DNA of 64,000 bases, from NCBI RefSeq assembly GCF_013911755.1, contig NZ_JACESP010000001.1, positions 1-64,000 on the forward strand. The letters run 5' to 3'. This stretch comes from Sphingosinicella sp. (GTDB lineage Bacteria > Pseudomonadota > Alphaproteobacteria > Sphingomonadales > Sphingomonadaceae). Positions 34,135-43,152 of the stretch are shown here, one piece after another. The position numbers and the translations under genes are program-made. The notes under the pieces are model-generated. The model ran no database searches, was not told the origin of the DNA, and was given only the letters and a program-made list of their open reading frames with translations. Each line of letters begins with the position of its first letter. Within the stretch, counting starts at the first letter, position 1.

Positions 34135-36225
34135 GTGACTGCCGCAACGCTCCAGATGAACCGCTCGATTTGGGCCGGCGCGGGCCGCGCCGCCGTGCTG
34201 CCCATCGGCATTCTGCTGCTTGTCGTGCTGATGGTGGTGCCAATCCCGCCGTTCATGCTCGACACGTTCTTCATCTTCAACATCATGATCTCGCTCGCCG
34301 TGCTCATGGTGGCGCTGAACACGCAGAAACCCCTCGATTTCTCGTCGTTCCCGACCGTGCTGCTGTTCGCGACGCTGCTCCGGCTCGCGCTCAACGTCGC
34401 GTCGACGCGCGTCGTTCTGGTGAATGGCCATGAAGGCCCCGACGCCGCCGGACACGTTATCGAGGCGTTCGGCAATTTCCTGATCGGCGGCGATTACATC
34501 GTCGGTATCTTCGTTTTCGCGATTCTGATGATCATCAACCTCGTGGTGATCACGAAGGGCGCGGGCCGCGTTTCCGAAGTGTCCGCGCGCTTCACGCTCG
34601 ATGCGTTGCCCGGCAAGCAGATGGCGATCGACGCCGATCTAAACGCCGGGCTGCTGACCCCCGACGAAGCCAAGGCCCGCCGCCAGGAAGTGGCGACCGA
34701 GGCGGATTTTTACGGCTCCATGGACGGCGCCTCGAAGTTCGTGAAGGGCGATGCTGTCGCTGGCATCCTCATTCTGTTCGTCAACATCATCGGCGGCCTC
34801 ATCCTCGGCACGGTGCAGCATGATCTGACGCTGGCGCAGGCGGGCTCGAACTACGTGCTGCTCGCGATCGGCGACGGCCTTGTGGCGCAGATCCCGGCGC
34901 TGCTGCTTTCGATCGCCGCGGCGATCATCGTCACGCGCGTGTCGTCGCCGCTCGATCTCACCGGACAGATGTCGAGCCAGTTCGGCTCGGCGGGGGCGTG
35001 GACGCCGGTTGCGGTGATCCTTGCGCTGCTGGGCGTCGTGCCGGGAATGCCCCACGTCATCATCCTGACGGCGGCCGCGATCGCCGCTGCCGTGGCATGG
35101 CACCTGAAGCGGGCGAAGACCATCGCCGATGCTGCGCCCGTCGTCGAGGCGCCGGTCGTCGATCCCAATGCGGAATCGCAGATCAGCTGGGAGGACGTTA
35201 CCGACAACGTCCAAATCAGCGTGGAGATTGGCTACGGCCTCATCGGCCTCGTCGACGAGAAGCTCGGCGCACCGCTCATGGGGCGCCTCACCGGCATCCG
35301 GCGTCAGCTCTCGCGCGAGCTCGGCTTCGTCATCCCGATGATCCGCGTACGCGACAACATGGCGCTGCCGCCCCATGCCTACCGCGTGCTCGTTTCGGGC
35401 GTCGTTTACGGCGAGGACGAGGTGGCGCCGCAGGAACTGCTCGCACTCGATTCCGGTCTCGTCCACGCGTCGGTTTCCGGACGTGCCGTCAAGGATCCGA
35501 CGTTCGGACTCGATGCACTCTGGATTCAGCCGGAAGAAAAGGACCAGGCCATCGCGAACGGCTACACCGTCGTCGACCCGTCGACGGTGATGGCAACGCA
35601 CGTCAACCAGATCCTCAGCGGCCAGTCGCGCCAGCTCCTCGGGCAGGACGAGGTGCAGAAACTGCTCGACACATTGCAGACCTCCGCGCCGCAACTGGTG
35701 GGCGGCGTCACCAAGTCGCTCTCGCTCCAGACGATCACGAACGTCTTGCAGACGCTGCTCGACGAGGCTGTGCCGATCCGCGATTTCCGTCGGATTATCG
35801 AGGCTTTGTCGGGCGTCGCGCATCGCACGCAGGATGCCGGCGATCTCACCGAGCTGGTGCGCCCGGCGCTCGGTGGGCTCATCGTCCAGAAGCTCTGCGG
35901 CATCCGCGAGCAGCTGAAGATCATCACGCTCGACGGCGAGCTGGAGCAACTTCTTGTCGCCTCCGTGCGCGCCGATCCCACGGGCGCCTATCCGCTCGAT
36001 CCGGCACTGTCGCAGCGCATCCTTACAGCGCTCGGCGAGGCGGCGCGCCCGCTGTTGTCGGATGGCACGACATTTGCAGTTGTCACGACGCCGCTCGTGC
36101 GCAGGCCGCTGTTTCAGCTCCTGCGCCAGCATCTGCCGGATGTGACGGTGCTGTCCTTCTACGAGATTCCGGACAGTCGTCAGGTTCAGGTGGTGGCCGT
36201 CGTCGGCCGCGGCAACGAACACTAG
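34135..36225 (+). CDS. flhA: Flagellar export gate protein FlhA
   Basis: The protein of 696 residues has eight membrane helices in the first 330 residues, with the conserved FHIPEP-family block FATLLRLALNVASTRVVLVN and the acidic cytoplasmic loop (LDALPGKQMAIDADLNAG). The large cytoplasmic domain includes YGLIGLVDEKLG and ends in RPLFQLLRQHLPDV. It forms the ring for export substrates and chaperones. GTG at 34135 follows GGAG by seven bases. It starts the flhA-flhF-flhG-fliA cluster. Confidence 0.97.
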   Translation: MTAATLQMNRSIWAGAGRAAVLPIGILLLVVLMVVPIPPFMLDTFFIFNIMISLAVLMVALNTQKPLDFSSFPTVLLFATLLRLALNVASTRVVLVNGHEGPDAAGHVIEAFGNFLIGGDYIVGIFVFAILMIINLVVITKGAGRVSEVSARFTLDALPGKQMAIDADLNAGLLTPDEAKARRQEVATEADFYGSMDGASKFVKGDAVAGILILFVNIIGGLILGTVQHDLTLAQAGSNYVLLAIGDGLVAQIPALLLSIAAAIIVTRVSSPLDLTGQMSSQFGSAGAWTPVAVILALLGVVPGMPHVIILTAAAIAAAVAWHLKRAKTIADAAPVVEAPVVDPNAESQISWEDVTDNVQISVEIGYGLIGLVDEKLGAPLMGRLTGIRRQLSRELGFVIPMIRVRDNMALPPHAYRVLVSGVVYGEDEVAPQELLALDSGLVHASVSGRAVKDPTFGLDALWIQPEEKDQAIANGYTVVDPSTVMATHVNQILSGQSRQLLGQDEVQKLLDTLQTSAPQLVGGVTKSLSLQTITNVLQTLLDEAVPIRDFRRIIEALSGVAHRTQDAGDLTELVRPALGGLIVQKLCGIREQLKIITLDGELEQLLVASVRADPTGAYPLDPALSQRILTALGEAARPLLSDGTTFAVVTTPLVRRPLFQLLRQHLPDVTVLSFYEIPDSRQVQVVAVVGRGNEH

Positions 36226-36243
36226 GGGAGTTGAGTTCGCGTT

Positions 36244-37230
36244 ATGCAGACCACGACCATCGTAGCGCCGAGCAGCCGCATCGCGCTTGAACGCGTCGCC
36301 GAAATGTTCGGTCCTGACGCCATCGTTTACGAGACCCGCACCACGCGCCACGGCGTCGAGGTTGTCGCGGGCGGTATCGAACGGCCGGACCCGCGCCGCG
36401 CGGCGGAAATCAAAACGCCCCCCGTATTCACGCCTGCGCCTCAGCCGAAGGGCAAGGATCCGATGGTGCGCTTCATCGCGCAGTCGCGCGCGGTCGGCAT
36501 CGATCCCGAATTCCTCACCGGCGAAATGGCAGCGGCTGGTGCCGACCTTGCCGATGCCTGGTCGCGCTTCCTCATCCGCGTCGAGCGCGAAGTGAAGATC
36601 ACGCCGCCGCCGCACACCGATCTCGCGCACGTTTGCGTGGTCGGTGACAGTGGTAGTGCCAAGACGACGACGCTGGCGCAGCTCGCGGCGATGGCGCGTG
36701 CGTCGCGCCCTGGCGAACGCATCACGCTGCTTTCCGGCGACCGCCGGCCCGGCGCGCGGGAACAGCTTCGTGTGATCGGCGCCATTCTGAAGATACCGGT
36801 CGCCGATCCGGCGCGTGGAGAGAGCCTCGCCGAAGCGGCGCGGCGTCTCTCGCGCAAGGAGCGCCTGTTTATCGATATGCCGAGCGACCCGCGCCTTGCC
36901 GCCTGCGAGGTGGAAGAATTGCGTGCCGTGCTAAGCCGTGCCGGCACGCTCACCGTGCTGTGCACGATGCCGCTCAGCGGCCAGCTCGCACGGCATCGCC
37001 AGATCGCGGAGATGTTTTCGCAAGGTTTCGATGCCTATGTTCTCACCCATGCGGGTGAAACCCTGCCGCCGGGGGCGGTGCTGACAATGCTGCTTTCAAG
37101 CGGAGTGCCGCTTGCCGGGATAGGGCGTTCGGCCGATTTCGGAAGCGGCTACGACGCGGCGCGGGCGACCGGGCTGTGCCGGATGGTCGCTGCGTCTCTC
37201 TCCACCGGCGCGACGGCGACGCTGCAATGA
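36244..37230 (+). CDS. flhF: FlhF-like SRP-type GTPase, divergent
   Basis: The protein of 328 residues has an N-terminal basic region and an NG domain. The P-loop GDSGSAKTTTLAQLA lies near residue 138, and SGDRRPGAREQLRVIGAIL matches the family. Later motifs are changed: the usual Asp-Thr-Ala-Gly is IDMPSDPR and the usual TKLDE is LTHAGE. FlhF sets flagellar position and number with FlhG. The poor G3/G4 motifs suggest weak or altered nucleotide use. The start lies 18 bases after flhA and the stop overlaps flhG. Confidence 0.85.
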   Translation: MQTTTIVAPSSRIALERVAEMFGPDAIVYETRTTRHGVEVVAGGIERPDPRRAAEIKTPPVFTPAPQPKGKDPMVRFIAQSRAVGIDPEFLTGEMAAAGADLADAWSRFLIRVEREVKITPPPHTDLAHVCVVGDSGSAKTTTLAQLAAMARASRPGERITLLSGDRRPGAREQLRVIGAILKIPVADPARGESLAEAARRLSRKERLFIDMPSDPRLAACEVEELRAVLSRAGTLTVLCTMPLSGQLARHRQIAEMFSQGFDAYVLTHAGETLPPGAVLTMLLSSGVPLAGIGRSADFGSGYDAARATGLCRMVAASLSTGATATLQ

Positions 37231-38117
37231 TCGCCGCTCTCAAGCGTGTGCCAACGGAAGGCTTTTCCCGAATGACTTCGCCCGTGCCGACCGGTCAGGA
37301 TATCCGCAATCGCCCCGTCGTGGTGGCGGTGGCCAGCGGCAAGGGCGGTGTCGGCAAGACCCACGTGTCGGTCAATCTCTCGGTCGCGCTCGCCAAGTCC
37401 GGCAAGCGGGTGATGCTGTTCGATGCCGATCTCGGCCTTGCGAACGCGGGCGTCATGCTCGGCCGCCCGGCGGGCCGCACCGTGCGCGATGCGCTGAAGG
37501 ACGGCGTGCCGCTCACCGAGATCGTGCAGCCGGGCCCGGCCGGGATCGGGCTCGTCAGCGGGGGATCGGGCGACGCCAGCCTTGCCGTGATCGAGGACGA
37601 CGTGCTCGACGGTTTCTGCCGCGAGTTCCGCGTATTCGAAGACGATCTCGACTATCTCGTTATCGATACGGCGGCGGGCATCGCCCCCAACGTGACGAGC
37701 CTTGTTGAAAAGAGCGATTTCGCCGTCGTCGTGCTCACCGACGAACCGGCATCGTTCATCGACGCCTACGGCCTTCTGAAGGCGCTGGCGCAGCGCGGCC
37801 GCTGCCGCGACGTGCTCGTTGTCACCAACATGGTGCCGAACGCGCTGGCGGGCCGCAGGCTGTTCGCGCGCTTCAAGCAGGTGGCGAGCAATTTCCTCGA
37901 CATCAATCTCGAACATTTGGGTTCGATCCCGCACGACAACCATGTGCACAGCGCCGCGATGCGCAAGCGCTGTCTTGTCGAGGCCTATCCGCTGTCGGCG
38001 GCGGGGCAGGCGTTCAATACGCTCGCACTCGACATCGCGAAGCGCACGCGCACGGAAATCCTCGCGGTGCCCAACACCGCATTCTTCGGAGAAGAACGCG
38101 ATGCACGCGCGGGCTGA
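37227..38117 (+). CDS. flhG: FlhG (YlxH/FleN) MinD-like ATPase
   Basis: The protein of 296 residues has the deviant Walker A ASGKGGVGKTHVSVNLSVAL near residue 35, LFDADLGLANAGVMLGRPAG, and the switch DYLVIDTAAGIAPNV. MinD-like ATPases of this type limit flagellar number, counteract FlhF and may act on the sigma-54 activator. The ATG overlaps the flhF stop (ATGA), and its 3' end overlaps fliA by 17 bases. Full length. Confidence 0.93.
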   Translation: MIAALKRVPTEGFSRMTSPVPTGQDIRNRPVVVAVASGKGGVGKTHVSVNLSVALAKSGKRVMLFDADLGLANAGVMLGRPAGRTVRDALKDGVPLTEIVQPGPAGIGLVSGGSGDASLAVIEDDVLDGFCREFRVFEDDLDYLVIDTAAGIAPNVTSLVEKSDFAVVVLTDEPASFIDAYGLLKALAQRGRCRDVLVVTNMVPNALAGRRLFARFKQVASNFLDINLEHLGSIPHDNHVHSAAMRKRCLVEAYPLSAAGQAFNTLALDIAKRTRTEILAVPNTAFFGEERDARAG

Positions 38118-38838
38118 GCTTGCCGGAGGTCTTGTTTACGCGCGGCGCCAGGCGGCGCCGACGCCGCAGCAGCGCGTCGAGGCCAACCTCGGTCTTGTGC
38201 GCAAGATCGCGTGGCATGTTTTCGGGCGGGTCAGCTCGGCGATCGAGATCGGCGATCTCGTGCAGATCGGCACGATCGCGCTGCTCGAAGCCGCGCGCAA
38301 TTTCGAGGAGCGCGGCGTTGCCGCCTTTACCACCTACGCCACCACGCGCATCCGCGGCGCGATGATCGACCAGCTTCGGCGGCAGGCGAACATGTGCCGC
38401 AGCGCGCTCGTGCGCCGCAAGCAGCTGAACGATGCCCGCCGCGAGGCGGAACTGGCGCTCGGACGTCCCGCAACGCAGATGGAACTCGCCGCACACATGG
38501 GCATCACGTTGGAGGCATTGCAGGCCGAGATCGATGCGACGCAGGGTGTGCACTACGAGAATATCGACGAGGTCTATTCGGATCATTCGCAGTGGTTCGC
38601 CGATGAAGGCGAGACGCCGGACGAAACGCTTGAACGCAAGGATCTCGAACGCGCGCTCGCCGAGGGGATCAAGTCCCTCCCCGAGCGCGAGGCGATGGTG
38701 CTCCAACTCTATTACGTTGAGGAACTGAACCTCGACGAGATCGGGGCCGTGCTCGGCGTCGGCGCCGCACGCGTCTGCCAGATCAAGAAGTCCGCGCTCG
38801 ACCGGATGCGTCAGGGCCTTTCGGAGTGGGCGGCGTAA
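38101..38838 (+). CDS. fliA: Flagellar sigma factor 28 (FliA)
   Basis: The protein of 245 residues has region 2 (NLGLVRKIAWHVFGRVSSAI, EIGDLVQIGTIALLEAARNF, TYATTRIRGAMIDQLRR), region 3 and region 4 with the HTH NLDEIGAVLGVGAARVCQIK. It directs RNA polymerase to the late genes, whose promoters in this window share TAAA-N15-GTCGTGAA. It is controlled by FlgM. The start is nested in the end of flhG. Confidence 0.96.
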   Translation: MHARAELAGGLVYARRQAAPTPQQRVEANLGLVRKIAWHVFGRVSSAIEIGDLVQIGTIALLEAARNFEERGVAAFTTYATTRIRGAMIDQLRRQANMCRSALVRRKQLNDARREAELALGRPATQMELAAHMGITLEALQAEIDATQGVHYENIDEVYSDHSQWFADEGETPDETLERKDLERALAEGIKSLPEREAMVLQLYYVEELNLDEIGAVLGVGAARVCQIKKSALDRMRQGLSEWAA

Positions 38839-38839
38839 C

Positions 38840-40006
38840 CTAAACCCGGCGCAGCAGCACCTTGCCGCCAAGCGCAAGGAACCCCGCGAGCAGTCCCCAA
38901 AAAGCCGCGCCGAGGCCGAACAGCGCAAGGCCCGATCCGGTGGCGAGGAAGGTCACGATCGCTGCATCGCGATCCTCCTTGACTGACAGCATCGTTTCCA
39001 TCGTGCCGATCAGCGCCGGAATGAGCGCGATGCCGGTGAGCGTGACGATCACGGCTTCCGGAAGCGCGAGGAACAGGCGGACGAGTGCAGGCGAAAAGAG
39101 CGCAAGCACGAGATAGAAGCCCGCGTACAATATACCCACCACCCAGCGCAGGCGCCTATCGGCATGTGCATCGTCGGTGGTGCAGATCGTGGCCGTGATC
39201 GCGGCAAGGCAGACCGCATGTGCCCCGAACGGCGCCGTCACCAGCGAGGTCAGCCCGGTTCCGACGATCAGCGTGCGGGCGTTTGGCGTGTAACCCGCTG
39301 CCTGAAGCACGACGAGGCCGGGCAGGTTTTGCGAGACGAGCGAAACGAGGAAGAACGGCACGCCGATGCTGAGGATCGTGCGGATATCGAACGCAGGCAT
39401 CACGGGCGTCAGCGCGCCGAACGTCGCCCCGGGTGGAAGCGGGGCAACGTCGCCGCGGACAAGTGTGATCGCAATCCCGGCCGCAAGGACCAGAAGCAGT
39501 GCGTAAAGCGGTACGCGTTGACGCGCGAGGAGGAAAACCGCCACGAGCAGCACGACGAGCAGGGGGTCGGTCGCGCCCGCTTTGAAAAGCCCAAGGCAGA
39601 AGGGGAGCAGAACGCCGGCGAGCATCCCCGACGCAACGGTCGTGGGAATGCGCGTGGCGAGCCGTCCGAGCGCCGGGACCGCGCCCAGCACCACCATCAT
39701 CAGGGCGGCAGCCAGAAACGCGCCGATCGCTGCGGGCCATGCGATCCCGGGTGCTGTCGCGGCGAGCAGCGCCGCCCCGGGCGTAGACCAGGCGAGCACG
39801 ACGGGCATCCGCAGTTTCAGGGAGAAAAAGCCGCCGGTCAGCGCAATGCCGAGGCAAAGCGCGGTGAGGGCGGAGCCTGTCTGCTCGACCGATGCGCCGA
39901 GCACGCGCATCGCCTGCACCACGAGCGCGACCGTTCCGCCGAATCCGATGAGGGCGGCAATGAGGGCGGCGGACCATGCGGGGACAGGTGGCAGGCGAAG
40001 GCTCAT
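38840..40006 (-). CDS. benE: BenE family transporter
   Basis: The protein of 388 residues has about twelve membrane helices and the BenE pattern: GFGGTVALVVQAMRVLGAS, LSIGVPFFLVSLVSQNLPG, FGAHAVCLAAITATICTTDD. The family is named for benzoate uptake, but substrates of most members are unknown. It sits alone, convergent with fliA (one base between stops), within the flagellar locus, and has no neighbours for aromatic degradation. It is an ordinary metabolic gene embedded here. Confidence 0.88.
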   Translation of the reverse strand: MSLRLPPVPAWSAALIAALIGFGGTVALVVQAMRVLGASVEQTGSALTALCLGIALTGGFFSLKLRMPVVLAWSTPGAALLAATAPGIAWPAAIGAFLAAALMMVVLGAVPALGRLATRIPTTVASGMLAGVLLPFCLGLFKAGATDPLLVVLLVAVFLLARQRVPLYALLLVLAAGIAITLVRGDVAPLPPGATFGALTPVMPAFDIRTILSIGVPFFLVSLVSQNLPGLVVLQAAGYTPNARTLIVGTGLTSLVTAPFGAHAVCLAAITATICTTDDAHADRRLRWVVGILYAGFYLVLALFSPALVRLFLALPEAVIVTLTGIALIPALIGTMETMLSVKEDRDAAIVTFLATGSGLALFGLGAAFWGLLAGFLALGGKVLLRRV

Positions 40007-40058
40007 CCCTGCCAGCTAGCAGCATCTCCGGGTTCTGCCAGCCCTGTTTGCGTCTGGC

Positions 40059-40805
40059 TCAGGGGTAGCTGATCTCTTCGCCCGCGGGGCGCTTCTTCTC
40101 GGCGACCACGGGCACAATCGGTGTGCTGAGAACCCTGGCGGCCTCGGTGCTTCGCACGGGTGCGCGCTTCGGTGCCGTGCTGCGCTGAACCGCCGGACGC
40201 GCGGCTTGCGGCCGTGCGCTGGCAGGTGCTGCGCGGCGAGGCTCGACGCGCGCGAGGCGGGCGTCGACCTGTTTCATCACGACCGACGGCAGCTGCTCGG
40301 CCATTTGCTGGTTGGCCTTCACCGCCGCGGCCAGCGCATTGATCTGGCCATCGACCGACTGCGGCGAGGCTGATGCCGCAGCGAGACCGGGGCGCGTCGA
40401 CAGTTCGTCGATGGCGTCGCGCTGTTGTTCCATCAGTGTCTGGAGCGCATTCAGTTTAGCGATCACATCCTTCGTCGATCCGGCGCTGCTGGCGTCGGCG
40501 GCGATGCTCGCCGCGCGCCAGGACTGGACGGCGGCGATGGTGGACGTGAGCACGCAGACACCCAGACACGCGGCGATCGCCATGCCGGACCGGGAGGGCT
40601 TGCGCGAGGGCGGCGCGGCGGCTTCGGCCGGTTTCGCTTCTGCAGCGGGTGCTGCCGCCGGGGTCGGCGTAGGCTCCGGAGCCGGAGCTTCGGCTTCAAC
40701 CTCCGCGGGGGCCGGCTCGGGCTGTGGTTCCACCTTCGGCTTTGCCGCCTGCGGCTCTTCCGCGTCGAACGTCAGCTCCTCGTCGTCATCGTCTTCGGTT
40801 GCCAC
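40059..40805 (-). CDS. Membrane-anchored Pro/Ala-rich protein of unknown function, next to fliC
   Basis: The protein of about 248 residues is not recognised. It has an acidic N-terminus (ATEDDDDEELTFDAEE), a low-complexity Pro/Ala/Glu linker of about 45 residues, one membrane helix (MAIAACLGVCVLTSTIAAV, about 75-93), a helical region likely to form a coiled coil (LNALQTLMEQQRDAIDELS), and a basic Pro-rich tail. GTG at 40805 follows GGGGG by six bases. A TTG at 40835 is possible. It lies downstream of fliC behind a terminator, so any flagellar link is only by position. Confidence 0.6.
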   Translation of the reverse strand: MATEDDDDEELTFDAEEPQAAKPKVEPQPEPAPAEVEAEAPAPEPTPTPAAAPAAEAKPAEAAAPPSRKPSRSGMAIAACLGVCVLTSTIAAVQSWRAASIAADASSAGSTKDVIAKLNALQTLMEQQRDAIDELSTRPGLAAASASPQSVDGQINALAAAVKANQQMAEQLPSVVMKQVDARLARVEPRRAAPASARPQAARPAVQRSTAPKRAPVRSTEAARVLSTPIVPVVAEKKRPAGEEISYP

Positions 40806-40832
40806 GGAAAAACCCCCAACGTCTCTGGTCTT

Positions 40833-40872
40833 CAAGAAAACGGCCCCGGCGTTCGGATGAGCGCCGGGGCCG
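40833..40872 (-). terminator. Rho-independent terminator of fliC
   Basis: CGGCCCCGGCG and its complement (40841-40851 and 40862-40872) form an 11-pair GC-rich stem, followed on the minus strand by TTTTCTT. It lies 28 bases after the fliC stop. Confidence 0.85.
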
Positions 40873-40900
40873 AACCCGTACTAGCTTACAACGCTAACCC

Positions 40901-42538
40901 TTAACGAAGCAGCGACAGCACGTTCTGCTGCGTCTGGTTCGCCTGAGCGAGCATGGCGGTCGCCGCCTGGCTCAGAACCTGCGAGCGGGCGAGGTTGGTG
41001 CTCTCCGCCGAGAAGTCCGCGTCTTCGATACGCGAGCGGGCTTCGGTGAGGTTCGTCGAGGTCGTCGTCAGGTTGCTGACGGTCGATTCGAGGCGGTTCT
41101 GAAGCGCACCGAGATCGCCGCGGCTCGAAACGATCGAGTCGATCGCCTTGTCGAGGACCGTGAGCGCCGCAACCGCAGCTTCCTGGCTGCTGATGTCGAG
41201 CGTCGAGGTCATGTTGGCGCTGCCGCCCTGGGCGACGAAGCCGATCGCCGCCGCACCGGCACCTTCGACGCGGACGCCGCTACCGTCGACCGAGGTCAGC
41301 ACGATGCTCGTGCCGCTCACCGTCGCCTTGACGCCCGTGTTGTCGCTCGCCGCGTTGATCGCCGTCGCCTTGTCGGCCGCAGAGGCTGTCGCCGAAGCGC
41401 CGATTTTCACGCCGTTGATGACAAGCGCATCTGCCGCCAGCGCCGCACCGGAAACCGCGCCGCCCGAGAAGGACACGCCGTCCGCAGCCACGTTGAGGCC
41501 CATCAGCTGCACGTCGGCGATGGCGGTTGCCGCCGTCGAGTTGGTGCCGACGACCTTGATGTCGCTGCCGTCGTTGCTCTGCAGGCTCACGAAGCCCTGG
41601 TAGGTGCCGGCCGTGAAGCCGCCAGCCGCGGTGCCGCCGACCGTGATCGCCTCGCCGGTCGTGTTCGACAGGGTGATCGTCTTGTCGGAGTTCAGCGTCG
41701 CGGTGACACCGAAGTCGTTGCGGTTGATGTTGGCGACCAGTTCCTCGACGCTGGCGGCCGCACCGACGGAGACGCCGCCGATGGTGATGTCGCCCACGGC
41801 GAACTCTTCAGCCGTGATCTTGGCGCTGGTGACGTTGTTGGAGGCGGTGGCCTTCACGCCCGTCTTGTCGCTGTTTTCGTTGATCGCGGCGGCAAGCGCT
41901 TCGGCGGTGTCGGCGGTCGGCACGCTGCCGAGCGCATTCACGCCGTTGAACGTCACGTCGCCAACGGCGAGACCCGAGACGGCGCCGACGCGGCCCGTCG
42001 TGATCTGGCCCGGCGCGCCGCCGCTCGTGAGACCGAGCGCGTTCGAGGACACGTTCACCATCGAGATGCCGACCTGGTCGCCAGCGTTGACGCCCGTCTG
42101 CAGCTTGAGGTCGGTGACCGAACCGTCAAGCAGCTTGAGGCCGTTGAAGTTCGCCGTCTTCGAGATGTTGTTGACTTCGGCGAGCAGCTGGTTGGTTTCC
42201 GCCTGCAGGCTCGAACGATCCTGAGCGCTGAACGTGCCGTTCGCCGACTGCACGGTCAGCTCGCGGATGCGCTGCAGGATGTTGGTGACTTCGCCGAGTG
42301 CGCCTTCAGCCGTCTGCGCCATCGAGATGCCGTCGTTGGAGTTGCGGATGGCAACGGCCATGCCGCGGATGTTGGCGGTCATGCGCTGCGAAATGGCGAG
42401 GCCGGCGGCGTCGTCCTTCGCGGAGTTGATGCGCTTGCCGGTGGACAGACGCTCCATCGCCTTCGACAGCGAGGATTCAGCCATCGCAGCGCCGCTCTGC
42501 GCGCGAAGGGCCGAGATATTCGTATTGATGACAGTCAT
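40901..42538 (-). CDS. fliC: Flagellin FliC
   Basis: The protein of 545 residues has conserved flagellin ends: [38 protein letters not shown] at the N-terminus, and [20 protein letters not shown] with [20 protein letters not shown] at the C-terminus. The central 250 residues are Ala/Thr-rich with repeated flagellin_IN-like units (such as [14 protein letters not shown] and [14 protein letters not shown]). It is the only flagellin in the window. It is expressed from a sigma-28 promoter about 73 bases upstream of the start codon and ends at a strong terminator. Confidence 0.97.
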   Translation of the reverse strand: MTVINTNISALRAQSGAAMAESSLSKAMERLSTGKRINSAKDDAAGLAISQRMTANIRGMAVAIRNSNDGISMAQTAEGALGEVTNILQRIRELTVQSANGTFSAQDRSSLQAETNQLLAEVNNISKTANFNGLKLLDGSVTDLKLQTGVNAGDQVGISMVNVSSNALGLTSGGAPGQITTGRVGAVSGLAVGDVTFNGVNALGSVPTADTAEALAAAINENSDKTGVKATASNNVTSAKITAEEFAVGDITIGGVSVGAAASVEELVANINRNDFGVTATLNSDKTITLSNTTGEAITVGGTAAGGFTAGTYQGFVSLQSNDGSDIKVVGTNSTAATAIADVQLMGLNVAADGVSFSGGAVSGAALAADALVINGVKIGASATASAADKATAINAASDNTGVKATVSGTSIVLTSVDGSGVRVEGAGAAAIGFVAQGGSANMTSTLDISSQEAAVAALTVLDKAIDSIVSSRGDLGALQNRLESTVSNLTTTSTNLTEARSRIEDADFSAESTNLARSQVLSQAATAMLAQANQTQQNVLSLLR

Positions 42539-42617
42539 GGCTCTCTCTCTCTTTCCCGCTCTTAATAAGCCGGCTCAGCCATGCGCCGAAGGTGGCGAAG
42601 CATCTGCCGTACCCCAG

Positions 42618-42644
42618 TTCACGACCGATGCGCGGCAAAGTTTA
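42618..42644 (-). promoter_or_regulatory. Sigma-28 promoter of fliC
   Basis: TAAA (42641-42644), 15 bases, GTCGTGAA (42618-42625) on the minus strand. The full -35 box reads TAAACTTT, close to the enterobacterial TAAAGTTT, and the -10 is shifted from GCCGATAA to GTCGTGAA. Confidence 0.82.
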
Positions 42645-42670
42645 ATCACGAAAATTTGCGTGCTGCTTTC

Positions 42671-42686
42671 CGTCGGATTTCCGACG
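42671..42686. promoter_or_regulatory. Palindromic enhancer-like site between fliC and fliE
   Basis: CGTCGG-ATTT-CCGACG, matching the site before flgB at every arm base, is centred about 98 bases before the predicted fliE start point. Confidence 0.6.
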
Positions 42687-42750
42687 TCGCTCCGCATTGG
42701 GCATGTCCGGATTTCGACGCGTGCGCCGCCACGCCCCTGTTTTCCGCGAT

Positions 42751-42766
42751 TGGCACGGCGGTTGCA
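42751..42766 (+). promoter_or_regulatory. Sigma-54 promoter of the fliE operon
   Basis: TGGCACG-GCGG-TTGCA is a perfect -24/-12 element. The expected start point, about 42777, is only four bases before the fliE start codon. Confidence 0.9.
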
Positions 42767-42780
42767 TTGCAGTGCCGGCT

Positions 42781-43098
42781 ATGACGATCGATGCAAAAGG
42801 CCTTCTCGCGATCCGCTCCCAGATCCTGGAGCGGAACGACGTGCTTTCCCGCGCCGGCACGCCGCAGGCCGCGACGAAGCCGGATTTCGGGAACGTGATG
42901 CAAAGCGCGATGCAGGCTGTGAACACGCAGCAGACACGCGCCGCCGAAGCCTCCGCCGCCTATGAGCGCGGCGAGACGACGGACATCGCCGCGGTGATGC
43001 TGCAGCGCCAGAAGGCATCGATCGGCTTTGAGGCGACACTGCAGGTGAGAAACCGCCTGCTGACCGCCTACAAGGACATCATGAACATGCCCGTCTGA
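42781..43098 (+). CDS. fliE: Hook-basal body protein FliE
   Basis: The 105-residue protein has the FliE pattern: FGNVMQSAMQAVNTQQTRAA and VMLQRQKASIGFEATLQVRN, ending in LTAYKDIMNMPV. It links the MS ring to the rod. The ATG at 42781 is the only good start. No ribosome site precedes it and the sigma-54 start point would leave almost no leader. It is first in the fliEFGHIJ group. Confidence 0.95.
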   Translation: MTIDAKGLLAIRSQILERNDVLSRAGTPQAATKPDFGNVMQSAMQAVNTQQTRAAEASAAYERGETTDIAAVMLQRQKASIGFEATLQVRNRLLTAYKDIMNMPV

Positions 43099-43152
43099 TT
43101 TCGCATTCTGACCCCGTCCAACTCTCCAGAAAAAGACTGACGAGCCCCATTC

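Noticed and set aside
34639-36630. 663-codon open frame on the minus strand across flhA
   Set aside because: It is antisense to the unmistakable flhA gene. GC-rich third positions leave long stop-free antisense frames. The predicted product is Arg/His-rich with no domain.
40160-40860. CRISPR-like or tandem repeats in the Pro/Ala-rich linkers of the fliC-adjacent gene and fliK
   Set aside because: The repetitiveness is amino-acid composition only; no regular repeat unit or spacers exist at the DNA level.
42540-42552. CT-dinucleotide run before fliC as a phase-variable repeat
   Set aside because: On the coding strand it reads as an AG-rich ribosome-binding region; it is short, and slippage would not change the reading frame.
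42595-42625. Possible sigma-54 element before fliC (GGGTACG-N4-ATGCT)
   Set aside because: Two key positions differ from the strong local consensus, and an excellent sigma-28 promoter identical to that of fliD is present.
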